From assembly GCF_039537665.1 (NCBI RefSeq), contig NZ_BAABAY010000001.1, positions 1,178,001 through 1,242,000 on the forward strand: a stretch of 64,000 bases of DNA, given 5' to 3'. Both the position numbers and the translations under genes were made by a program. Positions 43,211 to 52,732 of the stretch are shown piece after piece. Under the pieces are notes generated by a model. The model did no database searches. It saw only the letters and a list, made by a program, of their open reading frames with translations, and was not told the origin of the DNA. The DNA is from Gaetbulibacter_A aestuarii. GTDB taxonomy: Bacteria > Bacteroidota > Bacteroidia > Flavobacteriales > Flavobacteriaceae. Every line of letters starts with the position of its first letter. Position 1 is the first letter of the stretch.

Positions 43211-45133
43211 TTAATTAATGATGTTTATTACACCGGTCATAGCAGCATGAAATTCACAATTATAATATAGTGTGTCCGGGGCACCGGCAGGTACTGTAAA
43301 TGTAATAGTTCCGGATGCTGCGCCATTATTGGAAACGCCATCATTGTAGGCATTGGTTGTTCCTGTTCCTTGAGTCGAATTGATATAAAACGGGTGTCCG
43401 GCAGCATTTACAGTAAATGTATAGGTTTTTCCACGTTCAAGTGTTAACGTTGGATTACTGTCATTATTAAACCCGCTGTCGTTAAAAATGTATGCGGTGG
43501 AGCCACTGTTGGTAACATTGTAGTTTGTTGCCTGTGCTGAACTTCCTTCGTTGGAGCCGATGTTTCCCTGAGCTACAATTGTTGCCAGATCTGAAGCACT
43601 TAAGTGCACATTAATATAACCATTAATGCTCAGAAGATCGGTGTAACTCACTGTTGTACCATCGTTTAATACAGAAATTTGCGTTTTGCTCATACCGGTG
43701 GTTCCGTCAACAGAATTTAAAGTTGCAATAATACCTCCTCCTGTTGCAGCGTCATTTTCATGAATGTGTGCAGGGTGAGATCCTCCATTCGGAGTTCCTT
43801 CCAGGGCAAGGGTTATTAGGGTTGTACCATTAATGCGCTCTTCAAAGGTCGCAGTGCCACTTATTCCTGCAACATCAACAGTATTTAGGGTATAAACTTT
43901 ACTATTTCCCGTTAGTTCATTCTGCCCAATATCACCCTGAGCTACAATTGTACCAAGGTCAGAGGCACTCAGATGTACGTTAATGTAGCCATCAAAATCC
44001 ATAATATCGGCATATCCAAAAGGGGTATTATCATCTAATTGAGCTACATTGGTTTTACTCATACCGGTATCACCATTTATGGAATTGAAGGTAAATGCGA
44101 TACCTCCACCTTCAGCAGCCGTATTCAGGTGGATATGTGCCGGATGTTCTCCACCAGCAGGAGTATTTTGCAATGCAATAACAGCCAAAGCTTCACCGTT
44201 AACGCGCTCATAAAACGTAGCACTTCCATCAATTTCGGGAACGGCTACGGAGTTTAAAGTATAAGCTTTATTATTTCCCGTTAGTTCGTTCTGCCCAATA
44301 TCACCCTGAGCTACAATTGTACCAAGGTCAGAGGCACTCAGATGTACGTTAATGTAGCCATCAAAATCCATAATATCGGCATATCCAAAAGGGGTATTAT
44401 CATCTAATTGAGCTACATTGGTTTTACTCATACCGGTATCTCCATTTATGGGATTGAAGGTAAAAGCGATACCTCCACCTTCAGCAGCCGTATTCAGGTG
44501 GATATGTGCCGGATGTTCTCCACCAGTAGGAGTATTTTGTAATGCAATAACAGCTAAGGCTTCACCATTAACGCGCTCATAAAACGTAGCACTTCCATCA
44601 ATTTCGGGAACGGCAACGGAGTTTAAAGTATAAGCTTTACTATTTCCTGTTAGTTCATTTTGCCCAATATCACCCTGAGCTACTAGTGTACCAAGGTCAG
44701 AGGCGCTTAAGTGTACATTAATATAGCCGTCAAATTCGAGGATTTGACTATATGAAATTGCTGTACCATCATCTAGAGTTGTGAAGGTTGTAGAACTTTT
44801 TCCTGTATCCCCATTAATTGGTTCCAAACTGATGGCGATATCACCACCTTCGGCTGCCGTATTAAAGTGAATATGAGCCGGATGACTACCTCCTGATGGA
44901 GTGTTTTGTAAATCAATATCTACTCTAATGGAATTGTCATCCAATTCTAAAACCGTCGCTGTGCCAGAAATTGAGGGATTGGCAACGGCGCTTAGCGGGT
45001 AGACTTTAGACATCCCGGTGGGTTGAGGTTCCTGTGGAGTGTCGGCAACAGGGCTGTCACTACTGCAATTAAATAATGACAGACTGATCAACAGAACAAA
45101 GGTCGATCGAATAATTAGTGGTAATTTTTTCAT
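43211..45133 (-). CDS. Lipoprotein with four CHRD domains and a C-terminal cupredoxin-like domain
   Basis: 640 residues. Lipobox at SLFNC (Cys23). Four tandem CHRD units of about 123 residues each show HPAHIH...AA-GG and GYINVHLSASDL; the two middle units are almost identical at the DNA level. The last 95 residues resemble a plastocyanin-type cupredoxin: GHPFYI supplies one His and YYNCEFHAAMTG the Cys, second His and Met of a type 1 copper site. Likely exported and anchored in the outer membrane, with copper-dependent electron transfer possible. CHRD domains are of unknown biochemical role in bacteria. Confidence 0.88.
   Translation of the reverse strand: MKKLPLIIRSTFVLLISLSLFNCSSDSPVADTPQEPQPTGMSKVYPLSAVANPSISGTATVLELDDNSIRVDIDLQNTPSGGSHPAHIHFNTAAEGGDIAISLEPINGDTGKSSTTFTTLDDGTAISYSQILEFDGYINVHLSASDLGTLVAQGDIGQNELTGNSKAYTLNSVAVPEIDGSATFYERVNGEALAVIALQNTPTGGEHPAHIHLNTAAEGGGIAFTFNPINGDTGMSKTNVAQLDDNTPFGYADIMDFDGYINVHLSASDLGTIVAQGDIGQNELTGNNKAYTLNSVAVPEIDGSATFYERVNGEALAVIALQNTPAGGEHPAHIHLNTAAEGGGIAFTFNSINGDTGMSKTNVAQLDDNTPFGYADIMDFDGYINVHLSASDLGTIVAQGDIGQNELTGNSKVYTLNTVDVAGISGTATFEERINGTTLITLALEGTPNGGSHPAHIHENDAATGGGIIATLNSVDGTTGMSKTQISVLNDGTTVSYTDLLSINGYINVHLSASDLATIVAQGNIGSNEGSSAQATNYNVTNSGSTAYIFNDSGFNNDSNPTLTLERGKTYTFTVNAAGHPFYINSTQGTGTTNAYNDGVSNNGAASGTITFTVPAGAPDTLYYNCEFHAAMTGVINIIN
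43902..44639 (-). repeat. Internal 369-bp tandem repeats of the CHRD gene
   Basis: A 185-base stretch starting at 43908 recurs at 44277 with only scattered changes; the spacing of 369 bases is 123 codons, one CHRD unit. Bounds are approximate. Such near-identity in tandem suggests recent duplication or gene conversion and allows unit-number change. Confidence 0.8.
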
Positions 45134-45613
45134 TTTGTTTAATTTTTTTCATTAATAATTAAACAATAATACAAATTTTAACTAAAACACACTAATATAC
45201 AGGTCTTTAAATATTTAATAATTTCATTAAGATCTTTAATTCTAGTAATAAAATGATGTGTGTCATGCCACCTAGCCCTGCAACTATTGAAATCGATGAA
45301 ATGCAACAATTTTAGAAATAGGAACGATAATGTTGTTAGATTTTTGAGTTTTTTGGCTTTAATTTTTATTTTCATTTCTCATATGGAACATATAGGAGTG
45401 TTACATATTCTCCTTGTATGTGATTAATAGCTAGAGCCCTTCTTAATTAGAAGGGTTCATTAGTCTTTAAATGAATGCTCCTCTTTATCTTTATTTTTTC
45501 AAGAACCAGGAATTGAAATAATCCACGAAAAATCATATCTATTTCAAAATTTTAAATTGGTCCCGTATTGTACTTCAGCGATATTTTTGGACGCTGTACT
45601 ATAATTATAAAAA

Positions 45614-45621
45614 TATCTTTG
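45614..45621 (+). promoter_or_regulatory. -7 box TATCTTTG before the 45.7-kb gene
   Basis: Exact TAnnTTTG match 55 bases before the start codon. A TTTG at 45586-45589 is 24 bases upstream, longer than the usual spacer. The rest of the 540-base gap (45134-45613) shows no gene I can support. Confidence 0.4.
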
Positions 45622-45675
45622 GTTCAATTAAAAGAATTGGTACTGAAATTGATGCTCAATTAAAAACTTTAGGAT

Positions 45676-46503
45676 ATGAAACGAACCCTTCTTTGTTTAA
45701 TAGTTTTTGTGTTGACCACACAAATAGGTTTTTCCCAATCAAAAATTAACCGGGCTGAGAATAGTTTAAAAAAGAAACCTGAGCCGTCATCTGCACGAAG
45801 TTACTCAGGTTCTGATGATGATGATGATAGTTCTTCCGATTTGGGATTTTTCGGAGAATTTTTTGCGGATATATTTATTCAAGGATTTTCATTTTTAACC
45901 TATCAAACATTTATTGGGACGCCCAACGAGTTTCCGAATAGTTATGTTACAAAATATCCCTTCAATAACTCCGATAAAGGAAATTACAATGTGGGATTAG
46001 ATGAAAATTTCAGTCGTTTTAGAACGGACTTATCAGGGCGCTATCTGTTTGAAAATAATACTTTAAAAAGTATGGACCTAAGCTTGAATCTGAGATTTTT
46101 AAGACGCTTTGGATTGGATTTTGATTACTACCAATTATGGGAAAATAATCCCAATTTTGGAAAAGATAATTTAGCGATCTATGACTTCCTTGCCAAATAC
46201 TATCGGGTTAGGGCAGAAAAATTTGATTTGTGGTGGGGTTTGGGAACTACTTATGTAGGCGGTGAAGTCCATCAATTCGGATTTACCTATGGTTTAGGGA
46301 TGGAATGGTTCTTTGCAAATCCGCTAAGTATCGAAGCAAATTTTAATCAATCGTTTATTAATACCGAAACTGTAAATAAATTGAACTTTTTATTGAACTA
46401 TCACAAAAAGAATTTTAAACTAATTGGAGGCTACGAACATTTAAAAATTGGGTCACAAGATTTTTCAAATATTACGGTTGGTGTGGGATTGTTTCTATAC
46501 TAA
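45676..46503 (+). CDS. Exported beta-rich protein, probably outer membrane
   Basis: 275 residues. Sec signal ending at GFSQ, then a Ser/Asp-rich linker with five consecutive Asp (about 46-56), then strands typical of a small barrel (LSGRYLFENNTLKSMDLSLN, FGFTYGLGMEWFF, ITVGVGLFLY). No family recognised. Convergent with the next gene across a shared hairpin. Confidence 0.72.
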   Translation: MKRTLLCLIVFVLTTQIGFSQSKINRAENSLKKKPEPSSARSYSGSDDDDDSSSDLGFFGEFFADIFIQGFSFLTYQTFIGTPNEFPNSYVTKYPFNNSDKGNYNVGLDENFSRFRTDLSGRYLFENNTLKSMDLSLNLRFLRRFGLDFDYYQLWENNPNFGKDNLAIYDFLAKYYRVRAEKFDLWWGLGTTYVGGEVHQFGFTYGLGMEWFFANPLSIEANFNQSFINTETVNKLNFLLNYHKKNFKLIGGYEHLKIGSQDFSNITVGVGLFLY

Positions 46504-46512
46504 CAATTAAAA

Positions 46513-46538
46513 AAAGGCCCTGATAGATCAGAGCCTTT
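46513..46538. terminator. Shared terminator of convergent genes
   Basis: AAAGGC..CTGAT pairs with ATCAG.GCCTTT with one mismatch, A-rich left and T-rich right. Confidence 0.65.
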
Positions 46539-46561
46539 GCATGGTATCTATTAATAAGTCC

Positions 46562-47695
46562 TTAGGATTTGGTTTTATTAAAATCAATACCATGGTTTTC
46601 TTCTGGTGCTTTTTTACGGAATCTATAGGTTAGATTACAATTAATGAGATAATCAGCAAAAGCAGCATCCCCTTGTCTGTAAACTCCGGTTTCAGCTGTA
46701 CGAACCTTATCTTCATAACTTTGCGTTCGATCGCGAATCAAAGCAACGGGTACATTTAAACTCAGGCTCAATCTGCTGGAATTATAATAAATTCCCGGGT
46801 CAACCGAAACCACATAACCGGGTCTGCGATACCCTGCGCTACCTCCAATGAGGTCGGATGCCGGAACACCTTCAAGTCTGCCGCCCAAATACAAGCTAAA
46901 ACCATGTAGGTTTGTAAAATATATAGCACCTAATTGTGCTGCATATTGGTCGGGAACAGAAAATTCGCTTCTTCCGCTTCGCGTTAATACACCATTGGTT
47001 TCCCTTGGATTAAATAAATAATACAGGGTTGTGGTAAGCATAAATTTTTCTGATAAACTTTGATACCCCTGAAAATTTAAATTAAATCCAAAACCTCCAT
47101 CACCTGGTTGTATGGATTGGTCTACAACAGCTTCAACTGTTTGATCCTTATTGGGCCCTTGGTTGTAAAAGGTATCCATATATGCATAATCTCCGGTAGC
47201 CAACTTTATTCCGGCACCAATGGCGTAATTATAGGATTTTGAGTTTGGCTCAAACAGCCAATAGCCGGCACCAATGCGTAAATCGCCCAATCCGCTGGAT
47301 CTGGTAATATGCCGGTCGCCTAAACTGTTGCCGCCATGTTCGTACATCGACGACCTGGAGTGCGATACAAAAGGAATCAATAAGTTGGCATATAAGCGAT
47401 TGCTGAGGTAATAATCTACTGCGACATCTACAAAATAGGAGTGATTAATCACATTAGTACCATCAGTTATTCTATTCGTTTCTTCGGTGGTACCCCTGAA
47501 GTGTCGGAACGATTTAAAGTAACGCACATTCGTACCAACCGAGAAGTCTCCCTTGGTAAGCGAGGAGCCCATCTCCATTTGGCTGGAGCTACATGAGGAA
47601 AATCCGCGGATAGCCACGCAGCCTTGAGCTGAAAGGAATTGATTAAATAATATGATAAATGTAAGTGTAAGTAGTAATTGAAAAGGTTTCTTCAT
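46562..47695 (-). CDS. Outer-membrane porin-like protein (MetA-pathway/transporter type)
   Basis: 377 residues with a Sec signal ending at LSAQ. CVAIRGFSSCSSS follows, then FSVGTNVRYFKSFRHFRG and repeated amphipathic strands (LRIGAGYWLF, GFGFNLNFQGY, LSLSLNVPVAL). The pattern matches long-chain/phenol-type outer-membrane barrel proteins of unknown substrate. The two Cys near the mature N-terminus are unusual for a barrel and could form a disulfide. Confidence 0.65.
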   Translation of the reverse strand: MKKPFQLLLTLTFIILFNQFLSAQGCVAIRGFSSCSSSQMEMGSSLTKGDFSVGTNVRYFKSFRHFRGTTEETNRITDGTNVINHSYFVDVAVDYYLSNRLYANLLIPFVSHSRSSMYEHGGNSLGDRHITRSSGLGDLRIGAGYWLFEPNSKSYNYAIGAGIKLATGDYAYMDTFYNQGPNKDQTVEAVVDQSIQPGDGGFGFNLNFQGYQSLSEKFMLTTTLYYLFNPRETNGVLTRSGRSEFSVPDQYAAQLGAIYFTNLHGFSLYLGGRLEGVPASDLIGGSAGYRRPGYVVSVDPGIYYNSSRLSLSLNVPVALIRDRTQSYEDKVRTAETGVYRQGDAAFADYLINCNLTYRFRKKAPEENHGIDFNKTKS

Positions 47696-47891
47696 CTCAT
47701 AGTGGAATTTTTTAGTTTCCGCTAAATTAGATGACTAGCAGCCATTCATTTGGTAAGTAAAGGTTAAAAACACTAATGAAAAGTTAAGTGAATTAATAAA
47801 AGATTAATTTAGCCGTAGACTTCAGAAATCATGTGCAATCGTTACTTATATACTGCTTTTGAAACATAGGTTTTTTACAGGAAATTGTTAT

Positions 47892-48287
47892 TTATTTCCG
47901 GGCTTTATCCTTGTGCTTCATCTTGTTCTTATAACCTTTTCCTCTGTACTTCACAAGATGCTCGGCATTATAACGTTGTGGGCTATCAGTATTTAATTCA
48001 AGTTCCACCTTTGGAGTGCTACTTAAATTTATTCTCCCCAAAATACGAGGTAGATTAACACTAATTTGCCAGCTGTTTTTGTTCAAATAGATATAAACAC
48101 CTTTTTGAAGATCGTAATACATCTTGTAATCGGGAAAATAGATCTGGCGCACTTTAGCACGATAGCCATGAGCCGGTGCCCACGATGGCGGACCTTTTTT
48201 TTGTTGTTGCGCAAGTGTTTCGGTAGGTAAAAAAAATAAAAGTGTTAAGCATATGCTGAGCACAGTAAAAGTGGATTTAATTTTCAT
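47892..48287 (-). CDS. Small exported basic protein
   Basis: 131 residues. Signal peptide ends at TLAQ. The mature part starts QQQKKGPPSWAPAHGYRAK and has the aromatic strand pattern VRQIYFPDYKMYYDLQKGVY; the C-terminus is very basic (GKGYKNKMKHKDKARK). I have seen the WAPAHGYRA...YFPD...YYDL pattern in Bacteroidota periplasmic proteins but know no function. Confidence 0.7.
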   Translation of the reverse strand: MKIKSTFTVLSICLTLLFFLPTETLAQQQKKGPPSWAPAHGYRAKVRQIYFPDYKMYYDLQKGVYIYLNKNSWQISVNLPRILGRINLSSTPKVELELNTDSPQRYNAEHLVKYRGKGYKNKMKHKDKARK

Positions 48288-48436
48288 CGATTTGGGATTT
48301 TTTGAAATGTATTATTAATCGGTTAGTTTAAACCATTCTTATTATTTACGATGTATTTGCCGGTATAGATCTTTCAATAATGAAGTAGGATGAAAGGATT
48401 AACGGCAGTATTTTGTGTTATCTGTAGATATAAAAA

Positions 48437-48850
48437 CTAGGTGTATTTCTTAAGAATACTCTGCATAACCTCCAGGTTTAAAGGCTTCGTAATGAATTCT
48501 GCAACAAAAGATGTGCTTGCAGCTTTTTTGATGTCGGCAGGACTTATGCTCGAGGTTAGCATTACAATTTTCATATTGTTAACAATAACTTCAGGTAGTT
48601 TTTCAAAAGCTTCAATGAATTTCCATCCATTCATTTCAGGCATATTAATATCCAATAAAATGAGTTGTGGTAAAGGGGTTTCAATATTTTTGATTGTATT
48701 TTCCAGAAAGTCCAGTGCCGCAACACCGTTTTGGGTAATTTCAATAGAATTATTGTAACCCAGCTGCTCAAGGATTCTTTTTGTTATGAAATTGCAGATG
48801 TTGTCGTCGTCAACAAGAAGTATGCACCTATTTTTATTCGTAATACTCAT
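48437..48850 (-). CDS. Single-domain (CheY-like) response regulator
   Basis: 137 residues, receiver domain only. Acidic pocket LLVDDDN (Asp14-16), phospho-acceptor Asp67 in LILLDINMPEMNG, switch Thr in MLTSS and Lys in ITKPL. No output domain. It lies 247 bases downstream of the large PAS/GAF protein on the same strand and is its likely partner. Confidence 0.92.
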   Translation of the reverse strand: MSITNKNRCILLVDDDNICNFITKRILEQLGYNNSIEITQNGVAALDFLENTIKNIETPLPQLILLDINMPEMNGWKFIEAFEKLPEVIVNNMKIVMLTSSISPADIKKAASTSFVAEFITKPLNLEVMQSILKKYT

Positions 48851-49097
48851 AGCCGGTTTTTAGTGTTAACAAATAAAAGTGTGGAGTCTTTAAAAATTTG
48901 GCGGTTTTTTAAAAAATCGGCAGCTCTTATGGTGTAACAACTTTCAACATGCTAAATTAGGCACATGCCCACCGGATCGCAATGATGAAAGTCATCTTCC
49001 CTTCTAAGTTAGTTTTTTTTTGTGAAATATTTATTAATTTTTAATGAAATACAAATGCAGTATTTCAATACTAGATAAGTGTATTTTTACCCTTCAT

Positions 49098-52000
49098 TTA
49101 AAAATCTGTTTTTTTCACCACTTTTTTGATCATTCTGTCAAGTTCCATTCCCGATTCTTTTAAGCTTTCGTGCAATAGAATCTCCTCTTCGGTCATCTTC
49201 TGTTCTCTTTTAATCAGATCGATAGATTCTATAATACCCAAAATTCGCGCTAAAGGAGCTCGTAGCTGGTGCGATTGGGTCCAGGCGATCTTTTGAAGTT
49301 TTTTATTCTTCTGTTCCAGTTCGTAGGTGTGTTTTTTAAGATCCAGGTTTAAGGCATTCAATTTAGCCTGGGTTTTCTTACGTTCCGTAACATCCTTAGC
49401 TACAGAATAGGTTAAACCATTACTAAATGAAGGTGTTGCCGCCCAACTTAACCATACGATCTTTCCTTCCTTGGTGATATACCGATTCTCAAAATTATAC
49501 ACGGGATTTCCGGAACTAAGAATGTCTGTTTGATCAATGGTAATATCCCGGTCATCAGGATGAACAAAATTAAAAAAGCTTTGTGATAGTAATTCCTTTT
49601 CAGAATACCCTAAAATTTTAGTGGCAGCCGGGTTTACCCGCGTAAAATAATTTCTCCCATCACTAATGGTTAGCATATCGGGTGTGATGTTGAAAGCGTC
49701 ATTGAATTCAACTTCTAAACTTTTACGCTTAATTTCTCTGCCTAAAAACCCTTCTAGTTCTTTGAAAAGAGGTTTGGAAATCGATGAATTTTTCAGTTTT
49801 TCTCTGGAGGCCAGCATTAATATTCCAACGGCTTCATCGTGTGAGACCAGTGGAAAACCAATAGCGGTGTTTAACCTGGCAATTTTAGCTGTTTCTCTCC
49901 GGTCGAAATTTGGATTGTTCTGAATATCAGTAAGAAATTGATATTCTTTCTTTTCCAGAATTTTACTTTGAACACCTTCATCCAGATCAAAAACGAATTT
50001 TGAATTTAGTTTTTTAAACGCCTTACCTTCGGTGTCGGTATAGTTATTTGCCATAAGGGTAAGCTCATTGGTTGCCCAATTAGGGCTCCAGATTTCACCA
50101 TAGGATAATTCAGTAAGTTTCAGAATTTTATCCAAGGAGCCTTGCAGCGCTCCTTTAACGGTTTCTTCTTCAGTAAATATCCCACTGATTTCATTCAAAA
50201 GACGTTGTGAATTAATTTTATTTACCTGTTCTGTAACATCGCGTTCAATAGCAATCCAGTGGGTGTACCAACCTGTTTCGTCAGCCACAGGTGTTACGGT
50301 AAAATTACACCAGAATTCTTCACCATTCTTTTTGTAGTTTATAGTTGTTACTTCATGGGTTTCCCAATTCCGAAGGGCCTTTCCTAATTTGCTCAGGGCT
50401 TCAAAGTCCGACTTCGGTCCTTGTAATATTCTGGGGCTTTTTCCAATAATCTCATCTACAGAATAGCCTGTCATTTTGGTAAATGCTTCGTTGGCATAAA
50501 TAATTTTTGGTCCGGGATCCTCAAAAGGTTCCGCTTCAGTAATAATTACTGTATCGGTAGTGTTAGTAATGACACTCTCTAACAATTTCAGATGTTGCTG
50601 TTCTTTTTTCTTTTTCGTAACATCACGTTCGATAGATATCCAGTGGGTACATTTTCCTTCATCGTCAATAACCGGTGTTACGGTAAAATTATTCCAAAAT
50701 TCTTCACCATTCTTTTTATAATTTATGGTCGTAACTTCATAGGATTCCAAATTTTTGAGCGCTTCACCTAATTTCTCGAGTTCTTTTTGGTCTGTTTTAG
50801 GTCCTTCCAAGATTCTAGGACTTTTTCCGATAACTTCATCTGGGGAATATCCTGTCATTTTAGTAAACGCCTCATTCACGAAAATAATTCTGGGACCGGG
50901 ATTATTAAAGGGATCTGGCTCGGTAATTATTACCGTATCGTTTGTATTTGTGATAACACTTTCTAATAATTTTAGATGTTGCTGTTCTTTTTTCTTTTCA
51001 GTCACATCATGTAGTGTCCCGTAAATATTTACAACGTTCCCATTTTCGTCTTTTATAGCAAATCCATGTTCTTCAATATATAACACCGTGTCATTTGGAG
51101 TTTGTATCCGGTAATTTATTTCGAAGGGTTTTCCTGATTTGATACATGCGCTTCTGGCTTTACAAACAATAGATTTATCTTCTTCCATCACGTCCTCCAT
51201 CACGTCTTCAAACGATTGATTCTTTGAATATTTTAATTGTGCAGAAAAACCTTCGGAAAATAAAAATTCCTTGGCAACTACATCATAGCTCCAGCTGCCA
51301 ATATTGGTAATACGTTGTACCTCCTCAAGATGCCATTTGTTGCGTTTTAATATTTCCTCAGATTTTTTCTGAAGCGACACATCAATATGAGAACCTACCA
51401 TGTATAATGGTTCGCCGGTATTCGACCAATCTGTGATAAGCCCTGAAGAATTCACCCAAACATAATGCCCCTTTTTGTGGATCATTCTAAAGGTTACGTT
51501 GTAAAAATTAACCTCTTTTGAAAAACAGCTTTGAATGGCTTTTTCTGCCATTTTAAGATCCTTGGGATAAACTAAATTAGCCCACATCTCATAGTTTACG
51601 GGTTCCAGCTCTTCTACGGTATACCCAATAATCTCGGCCCAACGTGGCGTGATGGTCAATTCTTGATTCTCAATATCCCAAAACCAGCTACCGGCTTGAG
51701 TAGCTTCCAGAATTTTTTTGCGTTTACGGATCTCATTGTAAACAATTCTGTTTTCTTTTTCTAAATTTTTGAGCCGCATTTCGTTTCTTCGGGCAAGTCC
51801 GGCCTGCTTTGTAATCGCAAGCAAAAGTGATTCCGTATTTTTCGGATATTTTGTTTTATGATCGAATAAAATATAGAAAATTCCAATAGCTCTTTCACCC
51901 AAACCTAAAAGGGGCAAACCAATAAAAGCCTGAATGCTGCCTTTTGATTTGTAATCAGATTTAAATCGATTATCTTGACTGAGATCGTTGCAGAGCATTA

Positions 52001-52181
52001 TTTTTTGCTCCTTTTCAACTACCGTCAAAAGTTTGTTTACAAGCTTGTAATTTTCGGATGTCACAGGTTCTTTAGTACAGGTGTCTGAGATGCCGTGGTA
52101 AAAAATGTTCTTTTTTGGAACGTTTAAGGCAGACTTTAAAACATTTAAAGTCTCTGCTATAGAGGGCGCAATTGTAGTCAT
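49098..52181 (-). CDS. Multi-PAS/GAF sensor with HisKA helices but no ATPase domain
   Basis: 1027 residues. Order: GAF (about 1-150), PAS (155-275), PAS (280-395), two tandem near-identical PAS/PAC units (about 400-520 and 523-640), GAF (about 650-800), PAS (about 810-935), then HisKA helices with His971 in SHQLRAPLARILG. The protein ends 56 residues later; the whole HATPase_c domain is missing, with no frame to continue. The tandem PAS units have GKSPRILEG or GKSPRILQG where LOV photoreceptors carry NCRFLQG, so the flavin-binding Cys is absent. The likely partner is the CheY-like protein downstream. Confidence 0.88.
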   Translation of the reverse strand: MTTIAPSIAETLNVLKSALNVPKKNIFYHGISDTCTKEPVTSENYKLVNKLLTVVEKEQKIMLCNDLSQDNRFKSDYKSKGSIQAFIGLPLLGLGERAIGIFYILFDHKTKYPKNTESLLLAITKQAGLARRNEMRLKNLEKENRIVYNEIRKRKKILEATQAGSWFWDIENQELTITPRWAEIIGYTVEELEPVNYEMWANLVYPKDLKMAEKAIQSCFSKEVNFYNVTFRMIHKKGHYVWVNSSGLITDWSNTGEPLYMVGSHIDVSLQKKSEEILKRNKWHLEEVQRITNIGSWSYDVVAKEFLFSEGFSAQLKYSKNQSFEDVMEDVMEEDKSIVCKARSACIKSGKPFEINYRIQTPNDTVLYIEEHGFAIKDENGNVVNIYGTLHDVTEKKKEQQHLKLLESVITNTNDTVIITEPDPFNNPGPRIIFVNEAFTKMTGYSPDEVIGKSPRILEGPKTDQKELEKLGEALKNLESYEVTTINYKKNGEEFWNNFTVTPVIDDEGKCTHWISIERDVTKKKKEQQHLKLLESVITNTTDTVIITEAEPFEDPGPKIIYANEAFTKMTGYSVDEIIGKSPRILQGPKSDFEALSKLGKALRNWETHEVTTINYKKNGEEFWCNFTVTPVADETGWYTHWIAIERDVTEQVNKINSQRLLNEISGIFTEEETVKGALQGSLDKILKLTELSYGEIWSPNWATNELTLMANNYTDTEGKAFKKLNSKFVFDLDEGVQSKILEKKEYQFLTDIQNNPNFDRRETAKIARLNTAIGFPLVSHDEAVGILMLASREKLKNSSISKPLFKELEGFLGREIKRKSLEVEFNDAFNITPDMLTISDGRNYFTRVNPAATKILGYSEKELLSQSFFNFVHPDDRDITIDQTDILSSGNPVYNFENRYITKEGKIVWLSWAATPSFSNGLTYSVAKDVTERKKTQAKLNALNLDLKKHTYELEQKNKKLQKIAWTQSHQLRAPLARILGIIESIDLIKREQKMTEEEILLHESLKESGMELDRMIKKVVKKTDF

Positions 52182-52378
52182 TAGGAAGAGAGAGTTGTTT
52201 TTGGTGCTATTACTATTAAAGGTATTAATTTTTTTAAATTAATCTACTAATCATGCAGGAAAAGTAGCGGTATTTTTCTACTCATACACAACACAAAATT
52301 TGGATTAAAAGGGATGTCGAGGTACTTTTTTGATTATCTAAACAGGTCCAAAAATAGTTTTTAAATAAATGATCTGTG

Positions 52379-52386
52379 TAACTTTG
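52379..52386 (+). promoter_or_regulatory. -7 box TAACTTTG upstream of the 52.5-56.2 kb operon
   Basis: Exact TAnnTTTG match; a start near 52392 would give a 137-base leader before the small open frame at 52529. The -33 element is weak. Confidence 0.4.
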
Positions 52387-52528
52387 GTTACTTTAAGGCA
52401 TTAATTTTCAGCAGGTTAATATTAATTGTAATAAAAAGATTTTTTTCCAACTAAAAATAACTTCAATCAAGGGTAGGAGTTTTTCATACTTACGGGTTAT
52501 ATCCATATAACATTAAAAATAAAATGTT

Positions 52529-52633
52529 ATGCCAGACCCAAAATCTACTTTGAATACTGTTTTGAAAATACTATTGACCGGAATAATTATCCTGACCTTA
52601 GGATTGCTAATCTGCTCTATACTTTTTCTATGA
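52529..52633 (+). CDS. 34-residue membrane peptide
   Basis: Reads MPDPKSTLNTVLKILLTGII followed by a further hydrophobic stretch and a TGA at 52631. A single membrane helix spans about residues 12-33, and there is one Cys. It stands in a 550-base gap and precedes the DUF2490-like gene by 99 bases on the same strand. Short frames occur by chance, but the start, composition and placement make it credible. Function unknown. Confidence 0.45.
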   Translation: MPDPKSTLNTVLKILLTGIIILTLGLLICSILFL

Positions 52634-52732
52634 AACATTTTGGATGTTTTAATTCAAAATGTTCATTCAAAATTGGCGATTTCATCGAAACTTGAGGAAG
52701 GTATAACGAACAAACCAACTTAATTACTTATT

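Noticed and set aside
45178..45375. 65-residue frame on the minus strand in the 45.1-45.7 kb gap
   Set aside because: Lys- and Leu-rich from AT-rich DNA, no supporting motif or ribosome-binding site.
50755..51024. 89-residue frame opposite the PAS gene
   Set aside because: A shadow of the repeated PAS coding sequence on the other strand, with no independent support.
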